Shown here piece after piece: positions 50,526 through 59,095 of a stretch of DNA of 64,000 nucleotides. The stretch's first letter is position 1. Each line of letters begins with the position of its first letter. A program made the translations under genes and the position numbers. Under the pieces are notes generated by a model, which ran no database searches, was not told the DNA's origin, and worked only from the letters and a program-made list of their open reading frames with translations. This stretch comes from Spirochaeta sp. UBA5339 (lineage in GTDB: Bacteria > Spirochaetota > Spirochaetia > DSM-2461), in the NCBI GenBank assembly GCA_002408085.1, contig DHQL01000012.1, positions 1 to 64,000 on the forward strand. Direction: 5' to 3'.

Positions 50526-53500
50526 CAGAACTCTCCTTCGTCATTCACTTCAGCGGTGGGAGTGACGGGCAGGGCAGCTTTCATTCTTGCCGCCTTCCGG
50601 GCCTTCTTCTCTTCCTTTCCCGACTCCAGGGCATTTTCGATGGCCGGGATAACAAAAAGGGTCAGGAATGTCGCCGCCACTATCCCCCCGATACTTACAA
50701 GACCCATGGGCTGCCTCATTTCAGCACCGGAACTTCCAATACCCATGGCCATGGGGAGCATTCCCAGTATGGTGGCGATATTGGCCATCAGGATGGGCTG
50801 CATCTTTGTGGGACAGGCCTTGAGGAGGGCAGATCTTACATCCATGCCCTCGGCCCTCAGCTGGTTGGCGTACTCCAGTATCAGGATGGCGTTGTTTACT
50901 ACCATACCCACCAGCATGATAACGGCCATCATGGAGGGCATGTTCATGGCAAATCCGCCGATCAGGAAGAGGGCCACTACTCCGATCAGGGAGAGGGGTA
51001 CAGTCATCAGGATCAGAACCGGCTGTCCCAGCTTCTCCAGCATGGCCGCCAGAAGCATATAGGTCAGAACAATGGCGATGATAAAGGCGAAGGCCATATT
51101 GCTTATGGTCTCCTCCATCATGTCCGCGTCACCGCTCCACTTCAGGATGACCGATTCAGGAAGAACCTCATCGGCTGCAGTCTCTATGGCCCCTGTCATG
51201 GTACTCAGAGCATACCCGGGGAGTGTATTGGAGGAGATCTCCACTGTATTCTTCTTGTCTACCCGGAGGAGGCTGCTCACACCATCCTCAATTCTGATAT
51301 CCGCGAAAAAGGAGAGGGGGTAGATGCCGTAGGCAGTGGAAACGGGAATACTCCCGATACTCTCCAGGCTGGAAACCTCCGTATCCGCCAGGGTCACCCG
51401 GATATCATACTCCCTCTCATCCACCTTCAGCTGGGTCAGTACCAGACCCTCGATGGCTCCGCGCATGCTCATGGCCAGCTCCTGGGCGGTGACTCCCATC
51501 TCCGCAAGCTTCTGTCTCTTGGGGTATAGTGTTATCTCCGGCTTTCCGGACTTCATACTCATGGTTATTCCCGTCAGACCGGTGATGGAGCCCATGGCCT
51601 CTTCCATCTCCGCCGCTGCAGCTGTCAGTTCATCCATACTGCTCCCCTGAAGGTAGAAGCTTATGGGTGCCGAGGAGGACTCGCTGAAGAGACTTGTTGA
51701 GGCAGTAACACGGATTCTGGCACCGGGGATGTCACTGAGGGAGGAGCTTATACGGCTTGCCAGTATGCTGTTGGATTCCCGGAGGTCCTTGTTGATAAGA
51801 GTAATATCCAGGATGGCCAGGTTCGTTCCCGTATCAAGGGATGAGAGGCTTCCCAGGGTGGTCACTATTTGCTCCACCTCGCTGTAGCGCGAGACCCGGT
51901 CTTCCACCTCCTTTACCAGGCCGGCAGTCTGATCCAGTGCCGCATCCTCGGGCAGTTCAATCTCAATATAGATGGTTCCCGAGTCAGCTGCGGGCTGAAA
52001 CTCAAAGGGAATAAGGGTGAAGGCGAACATGGCCAGCACAAAGAGGCCCAGGGTCCCCATAATCAGCAGTGTGCTTCTGAGCCTGTTGTGAAGAATCTTT
52101 TCAAGAATAAAGGCATAGCCCTGTTCCAGTTTCCGGAAGAAGGATTCGATGGCTTTGGAGGCCTTTGACTTCTCCTTCGGCTGCTCCGGCAGAAGGATCG
52201 AGGCCAGCATGGGGGTAAGGGTCAGGGATATGACCAGTGAGAAGGCCGTGGCGATAACAACGGTCCAGGCAAAGTCTCCGATCATGACTCCCACCAGTCC
52301 GCCCATGGTACCCAGGGGTACAAATACACAGATGTTTGTCATGGTGGAGGCAAAGACGGCGACGATTACCTCGGCGGTTCCTGAGGAGGCGGCGTCTTTT
52401 CTGGAGTTCCCCATGCCCTTGTGGCGGAAGATATTCTCCAGTACAACCACCGAGTTCATAACAAGAACACCAACGGATGTTGATAGTCCCATGAGAGACA
52501 TCAGGTTCAGTCCTATGCCCAGCTGCTGCATAATCAGGAAAGTGGGAATAATGGACAGGGGCATGGAGAGGGCGACAATCAGGGTTGAGCGGAAGTCATG
52601 AAGGAAGAAGAGCAGGATGGCCGCAGTAAAGACAATTCCAAGAATAATATTGTTCAGGGTGTCGTTTACGGTGTCCTGGATAAAGATTGAGTCATCGGAT
52701 GTTATGGTCAGGTGGACGCTCTCGGGGAGCTCTCTCTCCAGTTCCGGGAGAACTCTCTTCACTTCCTCGGCCACCCTTACAGGGTTTCCGTCGGGAGACT
52801 TGACTATACTGAGGAGAACGGTATTGTCCTGTCGGATATTTTCATGGGTATCGAAGAAGGTTACCCTCTCTCTCACATCCTCCGATGCGGGTTCGATCTT
52901 TGCCAGCTGGTCCAGCCGGCGCATTCCCGAGGCTGTGGGGATCATCATCTTCTCCATCTCTTCAGCACCGGTGAGATTTCCCTTGAGGGTAACTGAGTAG
53001 TCCTGGTCTCCCTCCTGGTAGTATCCTCCCGGCATTTCCAGGTTGGCGTAGGCGAGGATTCCGGCGACCTGACTCAGGTCAAGACTGTTTTCGTAGACCG
53101 TGGTTCTGTCAAACTCCACACGGATCTCCCTCTGGAAGCCCCCCTGGATATCAACATTTCCCACACCATCGATCTGGGAGAGCCTGTCCTTTACTGTATT
53201 TTCAGCCAGGTAGTTCAGCTCGGTGGATTCGATGTCGCCGCTGAGGAGGATGTTCATTACCGGTGTGGCCGCGATGTCGACCTTGCTGACTACGGGGGCA
53301 TCTGCCCCGTCGGGAAGATCATTGACAATGGCATCGATCTTCTCCTTGGTGTCCTGGAGGGCGATATCCACGTCCTTGTCAAGCTTGAACTCCAGGGTAA
53401 TCACCGAAACCGAGTTCAGGCTGTAGGATGTAATGGAGTTGAGAAGGCTGATTGAGCTCACCTCATCTTCAATCTTCTTGGTTATCAGAGTCTCTATCTG

Positions 53501-53671
53501 CTCCGGAGCCGCACCGGCATAGACGGTCTGGATGGTAATATAGGGTATCTCCGCGTCGGGCATCAGGTTCAGTGGCAGCCCGATATAGGCCAGTAACCCG
53601 AAGAGGAGGAGTCCGATCATGACCATGGCGGTCATAACAGGACGTTTTATTGATAGGGATGCTATATTCAT
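50525..53671 (-). CDS. RND efflux pump, HAE-1 type
   Basis: The 1048-residue inner-membrane pump has the AcrB-family duplicated layout: TM1 at residues ~12-30, porter domain, TM2-6 (~340-480), a second porter part, and TM8-12 (~860-1020). Typical blocks are RPVMTAMVMIGLLLFG, the proton-relay region GLSTSVGVLVMNSVVVLENI and EVIVAVFASTMTNICVFVPL, and GMVVNNAILILEYANQLRAEG. It expels amphiphilic compounds with proton antiport. Phenolic substrates or acids from the island could be cargo, but sequence does not show it. Confidence 0.93.
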   Translation of the reverse strand: MNIASLSIKRPVMTAMVMIGLLLFGLLAYIGLPLNLMPDAEIPYITIQTVYAGAAPEQIETLITKKIEDEVSSISLLNSITSYSLNSVSVITLEFKLDKDVDIALQDTKEKIDAIVNDLPDGADAPVVSKVDIAATPVMNILLSGDIESTELNYLAENTVKDRLSQIDGVGNVDIQGGFQREIRVEFDRTTVYENSLDLSQVAGILAYANLEMPGGYYQEGDQDYSVTLKGNLTGAEEMEKMMIPTASGMRRLDQLAKIEPASEDVRERVTFFDTHENIRQDNTVLLSIVKSPDGNPVRVAEEVKRVLPELERELPESVHLTITSDDSIFIQDTVNDTLNNIILGIVFTAAILLFFLHDFRSTLIVALSMPLSIIPTFLIMQQLGIGLNLMSLMGLSTSVGVLVMNSVVVLENIFRHKGMGNSRKDAASSGTAEVIVAVFASTMTNICVFVPLGTMGGLVGVMIGDFAWTVVIATAFSLVISLTLTPMLASILLPEQPKEKSKASKAIESFFRKLEQGYAFILEKILHNRLRSTLLIMGTLGLFVLAMFAFTLIPFEFQPAADSGTIYIEIELPEDAALDQTAGLVKEVEDRVSRYSEVEQIVTTLGSLSSLDTGTNLAILDITLINKDLRESNSILASRISSSLSDIPGARIRVTASTSLFSESSSAPISFYLQGSSMDELTAAAAEMEEAMGSITGLTGITMSMKSGKPEITLYPKRQKLAEMGVTAQELAMSMRGAIEGLVLTQLKVDEREYDIRVTLADTEVSSLESIGSIPVSTAYGIYPLSFFADIRIEDGVSSLLRVDKKNTVEISSNTLPGYALSTMTGAIETAADEVLPESVILKWSGDADMMEETISNMAFAFIIAIVLTYMLLAAMLEKLGQPVLILMTVPLSLIGVVALFLIGGFAMNMPSMMAVIMLVGMVVNNAILILEYANQLRAEGMDVRSALLKACPTKMQPILMANIATILGMLPMAMGIGSSGAEMRQPMGLVSIGGIVAATFLTLFVIPAIENALESGKEEKKARKAARMKAALPVTPTAEVNDEGEF

Positions 53672-53732
53672 ATGAGTTTTTCTCCTGTGTTTTTACTGCA
53701 GCCGGCGACAGGATGCCGCCGGCGGGGGAGGC

Positions 53733-54800
53733 TTACTGGTTGATCACCATTGAGGCAACTTCTTCGATTACCAGAACCGGAGAGTCCTCCCTGACCAGGT
53801 TGGCACCGGTACTGATAAGCTTCTCCTGGCTGGAGAGGCCGCCTGTTACCTGATAGTACATTCCCTGGCGGATTCCGGTCTGAATGTTCTTTCTGACGGC
53901 CCTGCCGTCTTCATCCACATAGACATACCAGCCGTTTCCGTCCTTGAGCATCTCTGTTCTGTTGAGAACAATGGCATCGGGAACCAGTTTTGTTTCAATA
54001 TGGATATCTCCTGTGACTCCGCTGGGAACGGCATGAGAGGTGTTGTCAAAACTGATATAGACTGCAAAGGCTTTACGGCTTGAGTCCATGGAGAGGTCCA
54101 CCTGGGTCACCGTGCCCTGGAGAGAGACATCCTCCCACTCGGCGATGGCTCTCTGGCCCTCCCGGAGACTGACAATCTCGTGGTCTGCTACCCAGACAAC
54201 AGTTCTCAGACGGTCATAGTTGGATATGGTGAACAGGGGTTCTCCGGGGCTGACATTGTCCGACTCCTTAACGGCCATACGGGTGATATATCCGGATATG
54301 GGGGCCTTAACCTCTATCATATCCTGAACCATCTGCCAGTTTGCCTTCTGCACCTCGTATTGGGTTCTTGCATCGTCATAGTTCTGACGGGAGACGCCGT
54401 TGCTGTTGTATAGGCTCTCTATTCTTCTGTATGCCTTCTCGGCGGATTCAAAGGAGGCCAGGGACTGGTAGTAGTTGGCCGAGGGGTTTGTCCGGGGGAA
54501 GCGCACAAGGGGCTGATCCTTCTCTACATAGTCTCCCACCGATACAAGGACCTCTTCTACTGTATCCGAAACAAGGGATGAGCCTGTGGACTCCTTGATT
54601 CCCTTCAGGGATGAGGTAAAGCTCAGGTAGCTGGAGAAGTTCTGCTCCTCCAGGGTTCTGACCTTTACGGGAATGCCCTGCTCTGAGTAGATCTGCTCCA
54701 GATCTTTAAGGGCTGTTGTATCTTCTTTCTGACAGGATGATGCCAGAAGCAGCAGCATTACTGCGGTACTGATCTTGATTACTCTTACGGTCTTTCTCAT
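53733..54800 (-). CDS. Periplasmic adaptor (membrane fusion) lipoprotein of the RND pump
   Basis: The 355-residue protein has a lipoprotein signal ending in LASSC (Cys23). A lipoyl/barrel-sandwich half (DTVEEVLVSVGDYVEKDQPL) and its partner (EVKAPISGYITRMAVKESDN) flank a hairpin of ~50 residues (SFESAEKAYRRIESLYNSNG). Beta-barrel and proximal domains follow. It bridges the RND pump and the TolC protein. As first gene of the operon it is expressed from the region divergent to the two-component genes. Confidence 0.9.
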   Translation of the reverse strand: MRKTVRVIKISTAVMLLLLASSCQKEDTTALKDLEQIYSEQGIPVKVRTLEEQNFSSYLSFTSSLKGIKESTGSSLVSDTVEEVLVSVGDYVEKDQPLVRFPRTNPSANYYQSLASFESAEKAYRRIESLYNSNGVSRQNYDDARTQYEVQKANWQMVQDMIEVKAPISGYITRMAVKESDNVSPGEPLFTISNYDRLRTVVWVADHEIVSLREGQRAIAEWEDVSLQGTVTQVDLSMDSSRKAFAVYISFDNTSHAVPSGVTGDIHIETKLVPDAIVLNRTEMLKDGNGWYVYVDEDGRAVRKNIQTGIRQGMYYQVTGGLSSQEKLISTGANLVREDSPVLVIEEVASMVINQ

Positions 54801-55039
54801 GTCTCGATTCTCCTGTTATTATGTCCCTCCGCACCAGGCGGCCGGGTTATGTTCCTTTCCGTTATGACTAAAATCTAATGATTATAACGGGTGTTGACTA
54901 TTAACAACGTTTGAACAAATCTGAACAGACTGTTCAATTTTGTTAAGATTTTCTTACTGGTAAAGAGTATCCTGTGAGATGATAATGGAGAGGGTTCCGG
55001 GGAATTGCTCCGGTTTCAGTTCCGGTTGTGGAGAAGGGT
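54801..55039. promoter_or_regulatory. Divergent control region, efflux operon and two-component system
   Basis: TGAACA occurs at 54912 and 54922, ten bases apart, and the second copy forms a perfect inverted pair with TGTTCA (54931-54936). Further AT-rich repeats (TTGTTAAGATTTTCTTA) follow to 54956. Direct repeats with a one-turn period fit OmpR-type regulators, so the neighbouring response regulator probably binds here. Confidence 0.5.
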
Positions 55040-55732
55040 ATGAATGCAAAAATACTGATAGTAGAGGATGACAGGGATATTGCGGATATTATAATGCGCT
55101 ATCTTAAAAAGGACGGTGTCGATCCCGTCTGGCTGGATACGGGAGAGGGGGCTCTGGAGCTTCTGGAGTCCGATAAATTCGATCTTCTTGTTCTGGATAT
55201 CAACCTGCCCGGAATGGACGGATTTGAAACCCTCGGGAAGATCCGTAAATTCAGTCAGATTCCCGTGATCATCGTCTCCGCCCGTCAGGAGGATGTGGAT
55301 ATGATCCTCGGTTTCGGTACCGGTGCCGACGACTATGTGACCAAGCCCTTCAGTCCCTCGGTTCTGGTGGCCCGGATCAGGGCCCATCTGAGACGGATTG
55401 AAAACGGCGGGGAAAGCGACAGCAGGGACATCTGCTTCGGCGACTTCGCCCTTGATCCGGTAAAGCAGGTTCTGCTGAGGGAGGGGAAGACCGTAAACCT
55501 CTCTCCCAGGGAGATGGACCTGCTGATCTTTCTGGTTACCCACGCCGGGGATGCCTACAGCCAGGAGGATCTCTACAGGGAGGTCTGGGGCAATGATTTC
55601 GGCGATCTCAGTACCGTCTCTGTCCATATCAGACGGCTGAGAAAGAAGCTGGGAGAGGTCTCCTCGGACTATAAATACGTCAAGTCCCGCTACGGCTACG
55701 GCTACTTCTTCAACAGGGAGAGCATCAGGTGA
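55040..55732 (+). CDS. OmpR-family response regulator
   Basis: The 230-residue protein has a receiver domain (ILIVEDDRDIADI, phospho-acceptor Asp in LLVLDINLPGMDG near residue 50, Lys in TKPFSPS near 100) and a winged-helix domain (VNLSPREMDLLIFLVTHAGD to TVSVHIRRLRKKLG). I chose the ATG at 55040 behind GGAGAAGGG over an in-frame GTG at 55028. It overlaps the kinase gene by GTGA. It probably controls the divergent efflux operon. Confidence 0.92.
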   Translation: MNAKILIVEDDRDIADIIMRYLKKDGVDPVWLDTGEGALELLESDKFDLLVLDINLPGMDGFETLGKIRKFSQIPVIIVSARQEDVDMILGFGTGADDYVTKPFSPSVLVARIRAHLRRIENGGESDSRDICFGDFALDPVKQVLLREGKTVNLSPREMDLLIFLVTHAGDAYSQEDLYREVWGNDFGDLSTVSVHIRRLRKKLGEVSSDYKYVKSRYGYGYFFNRESIR

Positions 55733-57099
55733 AAGAGAGACTCATGCCCCTGAGCTGGAGGATGGTTACCCTGGCGGTAATCCTTCCCCTGAACCTTGCC
55801 ATACTGGTATTCGTGCTGTTTATGCAGGTCTGGTTCTTCCAGACAACCATTGAAAAAGACGGCCTCACAGCCAGACGCTTTCTCTGGAAGGACCTTATTA
55901 AGATTGTCCAGTCTGATTCTCCGGAGACAGTAACCGTTCCCTCCTGGATCTCCCTGGTCATTATGGAGGACGGCACCATCTACTATCCCGAAGAGGATGT
56001 CATCCGGGGGCTTCTCAGGGATTGGTCAACAAGCACCTCTGAAGAGAGGGTTGACAGTTTTCTCACCCTTGCCAGGGCTGCTCTGGAGGTGGAGTTGGAT
56101 ATGACCATTGCCCGGTTTTCCTACAGGGGTAAGCGGGGAATCTGTTACTATATTGACGACCGTTTTCCCGGGCATATGCGGGTTCTGGGGAACCGGAAGT
56201 ATATGATTAACCTCTTTATTGTCACGACCCTTCTCTTTCAGCTGGGGGGGATCATCATGTACAACCTGAGACGGAATATGAAGGAGCTGATCAAGGCCAC
56301 CGAGAGACTGAGAAACAAGGACTTTACAACTCCTCTTCAGTTTTGCGGGAAGAAAGAGCTGTCTCCCCTGTTTAATGCCTTTGAGGATATGAGAAAGGAG
56401 TTGAACAGGACAAGCAGTCAGGCGGCACTGACCCTCCTGTCCATCACCCATGACCTGAAGACACCTCTCACCTCCATCCGGGGCTATCTGGAGGCCTTCC
56501 GGGACGGTGTTATCGATGAGGATGACAATGTGGATGAGATCATCGAATCCATGCTGAAGAAGGCCAATCTCCTGGACGGCCGTATCTCGGAGCTTCTGGA
56601 CCATGCACGGATCTTCAACAGCGGATTTGAGAGACCAAATGAACCTGTTGAGGTCATTTCCTGGATAGCCGAGCTTGACAGCTACTGTTTTGAAGAGGCG
56701 AAGCTATACAGGCGGGAGTACCGGAGCAGCATACAAATCCCCGATGGAACCCGGGTTCAGGGGGATGAACAGAGGCTCTCCCGGGCTGTAACCAACCTCT
56801 TCGATAACGCCCTGCGCTATACAGCCGAGGGAGATCTGATCCGTTTCAGCTCCACAGTGGGGGACGGCTCCCTGATCCTGTCGGTGGATGACAGCGGTCC
56901 GGGAGTGCCCGAGGAGGAGAGGGGGTCAGTGTTTGAATTGTTCTTTCGGAAGGACAAGGGACGGAACTCCCGGGGAATGGGAATAGGCCTTGCATCGGTG
57001 CAGTTTATTGTGGAATTTCACGGAGGACGGGTACGCTGTCTGGATTCTGAACTGGGAGGAGCCTGTTTTGAGATAACCCTGCCCCTGATGGAGGAGTGA
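55729..57099 (+). CDS. Sensor histidine kinase
   Basis: The 456-residue kinase starts at a GTG that overlaps the regulator's stop. TM1 is at residues ~12-37, a ~115-residue periplasmic sensor follows, TM2 is near 158-178, then HAMP. The phospho-acceptor His is in SITHDLKTPLTSIRGYLEAF (near 240). ATP-binding boxes are N (NLFDNALRY), G1 (VDDSGPGVPEEE) and G2 (GRNSRGMGIGLASVQFI). It forms a pair with the upstream regulator. The sensor domain has no recognisable family, so the signal is unknown, possibly envelope stress or toxic phenolics. Confidence 0.92.
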   Translation: MKERLMPLSWRMVTLAVILPLNLAILVFVLFMQVWFFQTTIEKDGLTARRFLWKDLIKIVQSDSPETVTVPSWISLVIMEDGTIYYPEEDVIRGLLRDWSTSTSEERVDSFLTLARAALEVELDMTIARFSYRGKRGICYYIDDRFPGHMRVLGNRKYMINLFIVTTLLFQLGGIIMYNLRRNMKELIKATERLRNKDFTTPLQFCGKKELSPLFNAFEDMRKELNRTSSQAALTLLSITHDLKTPLTSIRGYLEAFRDGVIDEDDNVDEIIESMLKKANLLDGRISELLDHARIFNSGFERPNEPVEVISWIAELDSYCFEEAKLYRREYRSSIQIPDGTRVQGDEQRLSRAVTNLFDNALRYTAEGDLIRFSSTVGDGSLILSVDDSGPGVPEEERGSVFELFFRKDKGRNSRGMGIGLASVQFIVEFHGGRVRCLDSELGGACFEITLPLMEE

Positions 57100-57153
57100 G
57101 GGAAAGAGACGGAATCCCTTGTTAATCGGCCTGTGATCTTTTAAGATGCAGTC

Positions 57154-58404
57154 ATGGTAAAAGACAGCACGCAATTTGATAAGCTAAGCTACAATGTAAC
57201 TTCCGAAGTGGGAACTCTGGAGGCCGTGCTGCTGCACCGCCCGGGAAAGGAGCTGGAACGGCTTACCCCCCTCTATCTGGAGGAACTCCTTTTTGAGGAT
57301 ATTCCCTGGCTGGTCAGGATGCAGGAAGAGCATGATGAGTTCGCCGCTGTATTAAGAGACCGGGGCTGCCGGGTCCTCTACTACGACCGTCTTCTGGCGG
57401 AGGTTCTGGAGAATGATCAGGCCCGGTCTGAGCTGATCGCCGAGACCGCCTCCTTAAGCGGTATCACCCGGCTCAAGGAGCAGGAGGCGGTTCTGGAGTA
57501 CCTTCAGTCCCGGAGCGCCGCAGAGCTGGCGGAGATCTTTATCACCGGTCTGCCTAAAAGTGATATTCATAATAAACGGGAGAAACCCAGTCTCTCCTGG
57601 TATATTACCGAGGACTATCCCTTCTATATCAATCCCCTCCCCAATCTCTACTTTACCCGGGACCCGGGAGCGGTGATCGGAAAGGGCATTTCCATCAACA
57701 CCATGAAGACGGCGGCCCGGAAACGGGAAACAGCTATCCTCTCCTATATAAACCGCTTTCATCCCTCTCTGAAAAACAGCGGAGCCCCCCGGTGGTACAG
57801 CCCCGAATACGCATCCGCTGTGGAGGGAGGAGATATCCTTGTGCTGAGCGACTCGGTGGTGGCCGTGGGCTGCAGCGCCAGGACCTCTCCCGAGGGAATC
57901 GAGAAGCTGGCGGAGAATCTTTTCAATGGTGACTCGGGTATCAGAGAGGTTCTGGTTATACAGATTCCCTTTGACAGAGCCTATATGCATCTGGACACGG
58001 TGTTCACCATGCTCGATCTGAATAAATTTATCCTCTATCCCGGGATTGCGGGAGGCCTTAAGATTTTCAGCATCACTCCCGGTGGTGGAGACTCCCTCAC
58101 TATCGATCCTCAGAACGACCTGAGAGGGGCCCTGAACCGGGCTCTGGGACGGGATGATGTTCAGATACTCCACAGCGGCGGCTCCGACAGGATCACCGCG
58201 GCCCGGGAGCAGTGGAACGACAGCACCAATACCCTGGCACTTGCCCCCGGTGTTGTGGTGACCTACCGCCGGAATCAGGCTTCCAACCGGACCCTCCGGG
58301 AAAAGGGTGTAGAGGTCATTGAGATCGACGGCTCAGAACTGGTAAGGGGCAGGGGAGGCCCCCGGTGCATGAGTATGCCCTTAAGACGCTCCCCTCTGAA
58401 CTGA
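57154..58404 (+). CDS. arcA: Arginine deiminase
   Basis: The 416-residue protein carries all ADI hallmarks: an opening SEVGTLEAVLLHRPG, LYFTRDPGAVIG (substrate-binding), VEGGDILVL, HLDTVFTMLD, and the nucleophile Cys in RGRGGPRCMSMPL near the C-terminus. It hydrolyses arginine to citrulline and ammonia. The length is normal (~410). The partners arcB, arcC and arcD are not in this window, so either they lie elsewhere or the enzyme serves nitrogen supply or acid resistance alone. No clear ribosome site precedes the ATG. Confidence 0.93.
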   Translation: MVKDSTQFDKLSYNVTSEVGTLEAVLLHRPGKELERLTPLYLEELLFEDIPWLVRMQEEHDEFAAVLRDRGCRVLYYDRLLAEVLENDQARSELIAETASLSGITRLKEQEAVLEYLQSRSAAELAEIFITGLPKSDIHNKREKPSLSWYITEDYPFYINPLPNLYFTRDPGAVIGKGISINTMKTAARKRETAILSYINRFHPSLKNSGAPRWYSPEYASAVEGGDILVLSDSVVAVGCSARTSPEGIEKLAENLFNGDSGIREVLVIQIPFDRAYMHLDTVFTMLDLNKFILYPGIAGGLKIFSITPGGGDSLTIDPQNDLRGALNRALGRDDVQILHSGGSDRITAAREQWNDSTNTLALAPGVVVTYRRNQASNRTLREKGVEVIEIDGSELVRGRGGPRCMSMPLRRSPLN

Positions 58405-58465
58405 TCCCTGTCTCCTCAGAAGCGGGGTGTGGTCAGCCTCCGATCCCTTTGCTATACTGGCGTTT

Positions 58466-59095
58466 ATGATTTACAGGAAGGAACGTGAAGGGGTGGCTGC
58501 CACCATGCGGCGCCTCTACCGGCAGGGACTGACAACCTGTTCCGGCGGAAATATCAGTCTCAGAACGGGAGATAATCATCTTCTGATCACACCCTCGGCC
58601 CTGGACAAGGGTATTATCAATTTCAGACAGATCGCTCTGATGACTCTGGAGGGAGAGAACCTCTCCCCCGGTCTGAAGCCCAGCATTGAAACGGATATGC
58701 ATCTTAAAATACTGAAGGCAAGACCCGATGTGAATGCCGTGGTCCATGCCCACCCGGTATCGGCCAGCCTGCTTACGGCTCTCAACTCCGGGGGACTCCG
58801 TACGGATCTCACCGCCGAGGCACGCTTCCTTCTGGGAGAACCGGCATTTGTTCCCTATGCTCTTATGGGCACCACCACCCTGGGAGATCTTGCCGCCGCC
58901 TCGGTAAAGACCGGGGCATCGGCCCTGCTTCTGGAAAATCATGGAGTTCTCTGTGTGGGAAAGACCCTGCTTCAGGCCTTTGACCGGATGGAGGTGCTGG
59001 AGGCCGCTGCAAGAATGACCCTGGCAGCCTCCGGGAACCCCGGCATTTCGGTGCTGACCTCCGAGAGGCTTTCAGAAATCGACGGCCTGCACTAG
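58466..59095 (+). CDS. Class II aldolase (fuculose-phosphate aldolase-like)
   Basis: The 209-residue protein has the class II sugar aldolase/adducin fold: TTCSGGNISLR near residue 26, zinc ligands in VVHAHPVSA (His-x-His, near 87-89), and the third His in LLENHGVLCVG near 150. It cleaves a ketose phosphate or similar aldol. The ATG at 58466 removes a short unsupported extension from GTG 58427. It ends by overlapping the stop of the convergent GH65 gene by four bases. The exact sugar (fuculose-1-P, ribulose-1-P or other) cannot be told. Confidence 0.85.
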   Translation: MIYRKEREGVAATMRRLYRQGLTTCSGGNISLRTGDNHLLITPSALDKGIINFRQIALMTLEGENLSPGLKPSIETDMHLKILKARPDVNAVVHAHPVSASLLTALNSGGLRTDLTAEARFLLGEPAFVPYALMGTTTLGDLAAASVKTGASALLLENHGVLCVGKTLLQAFDRMEVLEAAARMTLAASGNPGISVLTSERLSEIDGLH

